From Firmicutes bacterium UBA4975 (GTDB taxonomy: Bacteria > Bacillota > Proteinivoracia > UBA4975), in contig DGZR01000001.1 in assembly GCA_002397155.1 (NCBI GenBank), forward strand, positions 16,535 through 77,636: a DNA stretch of 61,102 nt. Direction: 5' to 3'. The translations under genes and the position numbers were made by a program. The notes under the pieces are model-generated. The model was not told the DNA's origin, did not search any database, and saw only the letters and a list, made by a program, of their open reading frames with translations. Position 1 is the stretch's first letter; each line of letters starts with the position of its first letter. Positions 57,163-61,102 of this stretch are shown in pieces.

Positions 57163-57354
57163 TTAAATGACTCTTTTGACTTTTCCGGATTTAAGACAGC
57201 GGGTGCAGACATTCACCCGTTTTGTTTTACCGTCGATTAGGGCCCTTACCCTTTGGAGATTAGGGGCCCATGTTCTTTTAGTGCGTATGTGGGAGTGGCT
57301 GACCTGAAAACTGGACTTGACGCCCTTGGCGCAGATAGCGCATTGCCTGGCCAT
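57163..57354 (-). CDS. rpmB: 50S ribosomal protein L28
   Basis: A 63-residue ribosomal protein with two CxxC pairs (CAIC near residue 5 and CTRC near 51), the zinc-binding form of L28. The ATG at 57354 on the minus strand follows AAGGAGGTG; ten codons upstream are open but unneeded. It is the only gene of this block on the minus strand, as in B. subtilis. Confidence 0.97.
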   Translation of the reverse strand: MARQCAICAKGVKSSFQVSHSHIRTKRTWAPNLQRVRALIDGKTKRVNVCTRCLKSGKVKRVI

Positions 57355-57382
57355 GACTAACACCTCCTTAATGACAAAAACC

Positions 57383-57412
57383 ATTTTAACACAAAGGGCC
57401 GGGGGTTTACAA
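57383..57412 (-). promoter_or_regulatory. Sigma-A promoter of rpmB
   Basis: On the minus strand TTGTAA (complement of 57407-57412) and TAAAAT (complement of 57383-57388) are 18 bases apart, with a TGT extended -10 element. Confidence 0.65.
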
Positions 57413-57423
57413 GGCTTGGTCCT

Positions 57424-57452
57424 ATGACTTTTAATTTAAAATGGTTTATAGT
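57424..57452 (+). promoter_or_regulatory. Sigma-A promoter of yloU-yloV
   Basis: ATGACT (57424-57429) and TATAGT (57447-57452) are separated by 17 bases. The start near 57459 precedes the GGAGGG ribosome-binding site of yloU. Confidence 0.58.
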
Positions 57453-57485
57453 AAAATTAAGCAGGTGTAAAGGAGGGTTACCGGG

Positions 57486-57845
57486 ATGTTAATAGAGACA
57501 GATTTAGGCAGTATCGAAATAACTAACGATGTCATCGCCACCATCGCCGGAGTAGCCGCGGTGGAAAGCTATGGCCTGGTGGGCATGGCCTCCCGCAAGC
57601 AGCTTAAAGATGGCATAGTAGAATTGCTCGGCCGGGACAATCTCAGCCGCGGGGTTGAGGTCAGGGAAGAAGAGGGCGAGCTGTTTATTGATCTGTACAT
57701 CATTGTCGGGTACGGTACCCGAATCGATGAAGTTGCCAATAATGTCATTTCCACGGTGAAGTACTCGGTGGAGAAGTACACCGGCCTACCCGTCGGCACG
57801 GTGAACATCAATGTTCAGGGAGTGCGAGTTATCAACGGCAAGTAG
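57486..57845 (+). CDS. yloU: Asp23/Gls24-family protein YloU
   Basis: A 119-residue protein with the Asp23 signature GSIEITNDVIATIAG and IIVGYGTRIDEVA. The family includes alkaline-shock and envelope-associated proteins. It is followed 15 bases later by fakA, a gene pair conserved across Firmicutes. The ATG follows AGGAGGG. Confidence 0.95.
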   Translation: MLIETDLGSIEITNDVIATIAGVAAVESYGLVGMASRKQLKDGIVELLGRDNLSRGVEVREEEGELFIDLYIIVGYGTRIDEVANNVISTVKYSVEKYTGLPVGTVNINVQGVRVINGK

Positions 57846-57860
57846 AGGAGGAACCTACCT

Positions 57861-59477
57861 ATGAAATACAACGCGCTAAATGCCGAAGAACTGCGTAGCA
57901 TGTTGATGGCCGGCGCTCTGGTCCTGGGGCGGCACAAAGAAGAGGTCAACAGTCTCAATGTCTTTCCCGTCCCCGACGGGGACACCGGGACAAATATGAA
58001 TCTTACCGTTGAAGCCGCCAACCGGGAAATGGCCAAGGAAAAAACGGCCGGGATTAAGCAGGTGGCCGACGCCCTTTCCATGGGTTCGCTGATGGGGGCC
58101 CGGGGCAACTCGGGGGTAATCCTCTCCCAGATCTTTAGGGGGTTGGCCCGGGGGCTGGCCGAAGCGGAGAGCATCACGCCGGGGGTCTTTGCCGAAGCCC
58201 TGCAGATGGGAGTGGACACTGCCTACAAGGCGGTGATCAAGCCGGTGGAAGGGACAATCCTCACCGTGGTCAAGGGGGCGGCGCGTGAGGCGGCCAAGCA
58301 TTCCCGGGCCGAGAGCTTAAACGAGCTGATGGAAAAGGTCTTGGAAGCGGCCCAGCGCACCCTGGCCCGGACCCCCGAGCAACTGCCTGTGCTCAAACAG
58401 GCCGGGGTGGTCGACGCCGGCGGCAAGGGCCTGTGCTACATTTTTCAGGGCTGGCTGGATTTCTTGCAAGGGCGGCAGACCGTCGAAGACTATGTCCCCG
58501 CCGTCGAGGGGCCGGCTTATCATGAAGGCGTTGACGAAGGGGAACTGGAGTACAAGTACTGCACCGAATTTCTCCTCCTGGGGGACGACCTGGATGAAGA
58601 GGTCTTTCGCCGGGAACTGGGCAAGCAGGGGGACTCCCTGGTTGTGGTGGGGAGCAGCGGACTCATAAAAATACATGTTCATACAAACAATCCCGGGTTG
58701 GTTTTAGACTTTGCCCTATCCCAGGGCAGCGAGCTCCAGGACATTAAAATAGACAACATGAAGTACCAGCACCGAGAAATCCTGGCCCTGGCGCCGGAAC
58801 CGCCGCCAGCCGAGGCCAAGCTGAACGGCGTCGTCACCGTCGCCGCCGGCCAGGGCATGGTGGAGATTTTTAAGAGCATCGGCGCCGATTACATCGTGCC
58901 CGGGGGCCAGACCATGAACCCCAGCACCGAGGATTTTTTGCAGGCAATTAAGGAGACCAACGCCCAGAGGATAATCATCCTGCCCAACAACGGCAACATC
59001 CTCATGGCGGCCAAGCAGGCGGCCGAAGTGGCGGAAAAGCCGGTGGTGGTGATTCCGACGGGGACTATACCCCAGGGCCTTACCGCCCTGCTCAGCTATT
59101 CCCCCGAAGAAGAAAGTTTGGAAAATTTAGAGGCGGCCATGGGGGAGGGCCTGTCCCAGGTAAAAACGGGCCAAGTGACCTATGCTGTCCGGGACTCAGT
59201 TTTTGACGGCCAGCCCATTGCCGAAGGCAGCATTCTCGGCCTCGCCGAGGGTAAAATAGTGGAGGTGGGCGTCGAAATTGAAGAGACGGCCCTGGGCCTC
59301 ATTGAAAAGATGCTGGACCAAGAGGCGGAACTCATCACGCTTTTTTCCGGCGAAGACTTTGAGTACAAAAAAGCAGAAGCCCTGGCCGACCTTCTCCGGG
59401 CCAAATTTCCCCATTTGGAGATCGAGCTCCATCCGGGGGGGCAGCCGGTGTACTACCTGATCATCGCCATCGAGTGA
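57861..59477 (+). CDS. fakA: DAK-domain fatty acid kinase-like protein FakA (YloV)
   Basis: A 538-residue protein with an N-terminal DhaL/Dak2 ATP-binding domain (VFPVPDGDTGTNM near residues 35-47; GSLMGARGNSGVI) and C-terminal DegV-like parts. FakA phosphorylates fatty acids bound by a FakB/DegV partner, which is not encoded here. It sits between yloU and recG as in B. subtilis. Confidence 0.92.
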   Translation: MKYNALNAEELRSMLMAGALVLGRHKEEVNSLNVFPVPDGDTGTNMNLTVEAANREMAKEKTAGIKQVADALSMGSLMGARGNSGVILSQIFRGLARGLAEAESITPGVFAEALQMGVDTAYKAVIKPVEGTILTVVKGAAREAAKHSRAESLNELMEKVLEAAQRTLARTPEQLPVLKQAGVVDAGGKGLCYIFQGWLDFLQGRQTVEDYVPAVEGPAYHEGVDEGELEYKYCTEFLLLGDDLDEEVFRRELGKQGDSLVVVGSSGLIKIHVHTNNPGLVLDFALSQGSELQDIKIDNMKYQHREILALAPEPPPAEAKLNGVVTVAAGQGMVEIFKSIGADYIVPGGQTMNPSTEDFLQAIKETNAQRIIILPNNGNILMAAKQAAEVAEKPVVVIPTGTIPQGLTALLSYSPEEESLENLEAAMGEGLSQVKTGQVTYAVRDSVFDGQPIAEGSILGLAEGKIVEVGVEIEETALGLIEKMLDQEAELITLFSGEDFEYKKAEALADLLRAKFPHLEIELHPGGQPVYYLIIAIE

Positions 59478-59481
59478 TTTT

Positions 59482-59497
59482 TCTCCTCTTTAGGAGG
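59482..59497 (+). promoter_or_regulatory. Small hairpin covering the recG Shine-Dalgarno sequence
   Basis: CTCCT (59483-59487) pairs with AGGAG (59492-59496), extendable by one T-G pair, with a CTTT loop. The right arm is the recG ribosome-binding site AGGAGG (59492-59497), 9 bases before the GTG start. Confidence 0.4.
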
Positions 59498-59506
59498 TTT
59501 TAGTCC

Positions 59507-61102
59507 GTGAATAAAGCCGTACAGTACCTCAAGGGAGTGGGGCCGGTCAGGGCCCGCCAATTGGCCCGGCTGGGCCTCGTCACCTGCCGGGATCTGGTCC
59601 GGCACTTTCCCCGGGAGTACAGCCGCCGTCGGCCCGCCGCCATCAGCCGCCTGCCCGGGCTGGCCGGGGAGACAGTGATCATCTCGGGCAGGCTGACCGA
59701 TACTCCTAAAGAATACCGGCGGCGGGTGCACATTCTCAGCGCCACTGTCGCAGATTCCAGCGGCTGGGTACGCTGCACCTGGTTTAACCAGGCCTACCTC
59801 CGGGACAAGCTGGGGCGGGGCCGGGGTATAAGCGTAGCCGGTAAGTACTCCCCGGAGTACGGCGGCAACATTGTCGTTGAGGAATACAGCCTGACCGGGC
59901 CCCTGGCGGAAATTCAGCCGGTGTACAGCTTGACCGAAGGCATTACCCAGCAAGGGCTGGCCAAGATTATCGGGCAGGCCCTGGCAGAATATGAAGAGCC
60001 CGAACTGTTTCCCCCGGAGTTTAGAGAAAAATACGGCCTCTTGCCCGCCCACCGGGCTCTGGCGGCCCTGCACTTTCCCAGCAGCAGCGATGAGCTGGAA
60101 AAAGCTCTCTACACCGGCAAATTCACCGAGCTTTTTTTATACCAGTTGAGTTTTATGTTCTGGCGGCGCCAAAGAATCGAGCCCCAGGGATTTGTCCTAA
60201 AGCCTGTTCCAGGATTGTTGGCAAAGCTGGAAGAGCTCTTTGCCTTTGGATTCAGCCAGGACCAAGTAAAAGCCGTCGACGAAATCCAAGGGGATTTGGC
60301 AAGGGGCAGGCCCATGAGCCGCTTGCTCCAGGGGGACGTGGGCAGCGGCAAGACCGCCGTCGCCGCCCACGCCCTCCTTACTTGCGCCTTAAACGGCGGC
60401 AAGGGGGTTTTCATGGCCCCGACGGAAATTGTCGCCCAGCAGCATTACGGCACTTTACAGACTCCGGCCCGGGCCTTGGGGGTCAACCTCTTGCTCCTCA
60501 CCGGGAGCAGCAAAAAAACCGAGCGGGCCCAAGTCCAGGCCGCCCTGCTCAACCCCGGCGGCCTCGTCTTAGTGGGCACCCACGCCGTTTTTCAGGAGGG
60601 CTTGATCATGGAGGAGCTGGCCCTGGTGGTGACCGACGAACAACACCGGTTTGGCGTGGGCCAGCGCCTGGCCCTCAGCGAAAAGGGCGGCAATCCCCAT
60701 GTCTTGGCCATGTCGGCCACGCCAATACCCCGCACCCTGGCCATGACCCTGTATGGCGACTTGGATATATCCACCATCAGGCAAAAGCCCCTGGGGCGGA
60801 AAGAAGTAGTGACAAAAATCGTCCCCGCCTCCCAGCGGCAAAAGGTCTTTGACTTTATCCGCCGGGAAATCGGCAAGGGAAATTCCGGCTACATCATCTG
60901 TCCCCTCATTGACGACTCCGAAGAGGTCCAAGCCCTGTCTCTGGCGGCCTATGAAAAAATCCTGGCCCGAGGGCTGCCGGGCTACAAGTACGGTGTCCTC
61001 CACGGGCGCCTGACGGGAGCGGAAAAGGACGGCATTCTGGCGGCTATGCAAGGGGGAGAACTGCACTTTCTCCTGGCGACCACCGTCGTCGAGGGGGGGG
61101 TC
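59507..61102 (+). CDS. recG: ATP-dependent DNA helicase RecG (3' truncated by window)
   Basis: The first 532 codons of recG, open from GTG 59507 to the window edge. RecG remodels stalled forks and Holliday junctions. The N-terminal wedge domain (VQYLKGVGPVRARQLARLG), Walker A GDVGSGKTAVA, motif II TDEQHRFGV and motif III MSATPIPRTLAM are intact. The last codons read ATTVVEGGV, where the family has TTVIEVGV; a single base change (GTG to GGG) would explain it. The C-terminal part lies outside the window. Confidence 0.97.
   Translation, partial: MNKAVQYLKGVGPVRARQLARLGLVTCRDLVRHFPREYSRRRPAAISRLPGLAGETVIISGRLTDTPKEYRRRVHILSATVADSSGWVRCTWFNQAYLRDKLGRGRGISVAGKYSPEYGGNIVVEEYSLTGPLAEIQPVYSLTEGITQQGLAKIIGQALAEYEEPELFPPEFREKYGLLPAHRALAALHFPSSSDELEKALYTGKFTELFLYQLSFMFWRRQRIEPQGFVLKPVPGLLAKLEELFAFGFSQDQVKAVDEIQGDLARGRPMSRLLQGDVGSGKTAVAAHALLTCALNGGKGVFMAPTEIVAQQHYGTLQTPARALGVNLLLLTGSSKKTERAQVQAALLNPGGLVLVGTHAVFQEGLIMEELALVVTDEQHRFGVGQRLALSEKGGNPHVLAMSATPIPRTLAMTLYGDLDISTIRQKPLGRKEVVTKIVPASQRQKVFDFIRREIGKGNSGYIICPLIDDSEEVQALSLAAYEKILARGLPGYKYGVLHGRLTGAEKDGILAAMQGGELHFLLATTVVEGGV

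Noticed and set aside
1..61102. CRISPR arrays, insertion sequences, prophage genes, riboswitches or T-boxes
   Set aside because: No regularly spaced repeats, transposase or phage genes were seen, and intergenic leaders are too short and lack known conserved cores.

Overview
This window is a GC-rich, gene-dense chromosomal segment of an endospore-forming Firmicute, most likely of the Clostridia/Moorella/Desulfotomaculum-like branch. The evidence is spoIIGA-sigE-sigG, spoVE, a SpoVD-type PBP, spoVM, ylmC/ymxH, divIVA and an RqcH homologue, in an order largely collinear with the Bacillus subtilis mraZ-ylm-ylo region. Shine-Dalgarno sequences are strong, TTG and GTG starts are common, and the tRNA encodes its CCA end. 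Genus cannot be fixed from sequence alone.

Region 1 (1-15.5 kb) is accessory. It holds hairpin repeats at the left edge, an orphan BrxF-like P-loop protein behind a sigma-H-like promoter, a small DUF5362-like membrane protein, and a two-gene glycan module: a sugar-nucleotide transferase fused to a mutase-like domain that has lost its catalytic motifs, and a 2706-residue cyclic beta-glucan synthase-like enzyme (GT84/GH94). An APH-fold pseudokinase-like protein, NrdR, a PHP hydrolase, a small minus-strand gene with its own terminator, and a DUF421 membrane protein follow.

Region 2 (15.5-19.7 kb) holds tRNA-Arg(CCG), a YdcZ-type transporter, OsmC, Lgt, and a copper/thiol group: CopZ-like chaperone, a CsoR-like operator, CcdA and a TlpA-like lipoprotein. 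It ends with an exported protein of unknown family that has an internal duplication.

Region 3 (19.7-40 kb) is the division and wall cluster (mraZ, rsmH, ftsL, PBP, murF, mraY, murD, spoVE, murA, ftsQ, ftsA, ftsZ), followed by spoIIGA-sigE, sigG, ylmC, an unusual M23/CWB2 protein, an HlyD-like gene, ylmE, yggT, ylmH and divIVA. Genes normally found inside this block (murE, murG, murC, murB, sepF) are absent here. Sigma-H-like promoters precede mraZ, ftsA and divIVA; a 10-bp-periodic MraZ operator precedes mraZ; a Spo0A box precedes spoIIGA; and a hairpin covers the murA ribosome-binding site.

Region 4 (40-61.1 kb) carries yteA, lspA, rluD, the convergent rqcH (yloA), a Ca2+ ATPase (yloB), yicC, remA, rpoZ, priA, def, fmt, rlmN, stp, prkC, rsgA, rpe, spoVM (26 codons), rpmB, yloU, yloV/fakA and a truncated recG at the right edge. 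gmk, coaBC, ileS and rsmB are missing from their usual positions.

Together the genes link wall precursor synthesis, septation, entry into sporulation and translation initiation/quality control. The most interesting signals are the orphan BrxF under a probable sporulation-transition promoter, the set of sigma-H-like promoters, the murA leader hairpin, the CsoR-like box before ccdA, the duplicated exported domain, and the signal-less M23-CWB2 protein.
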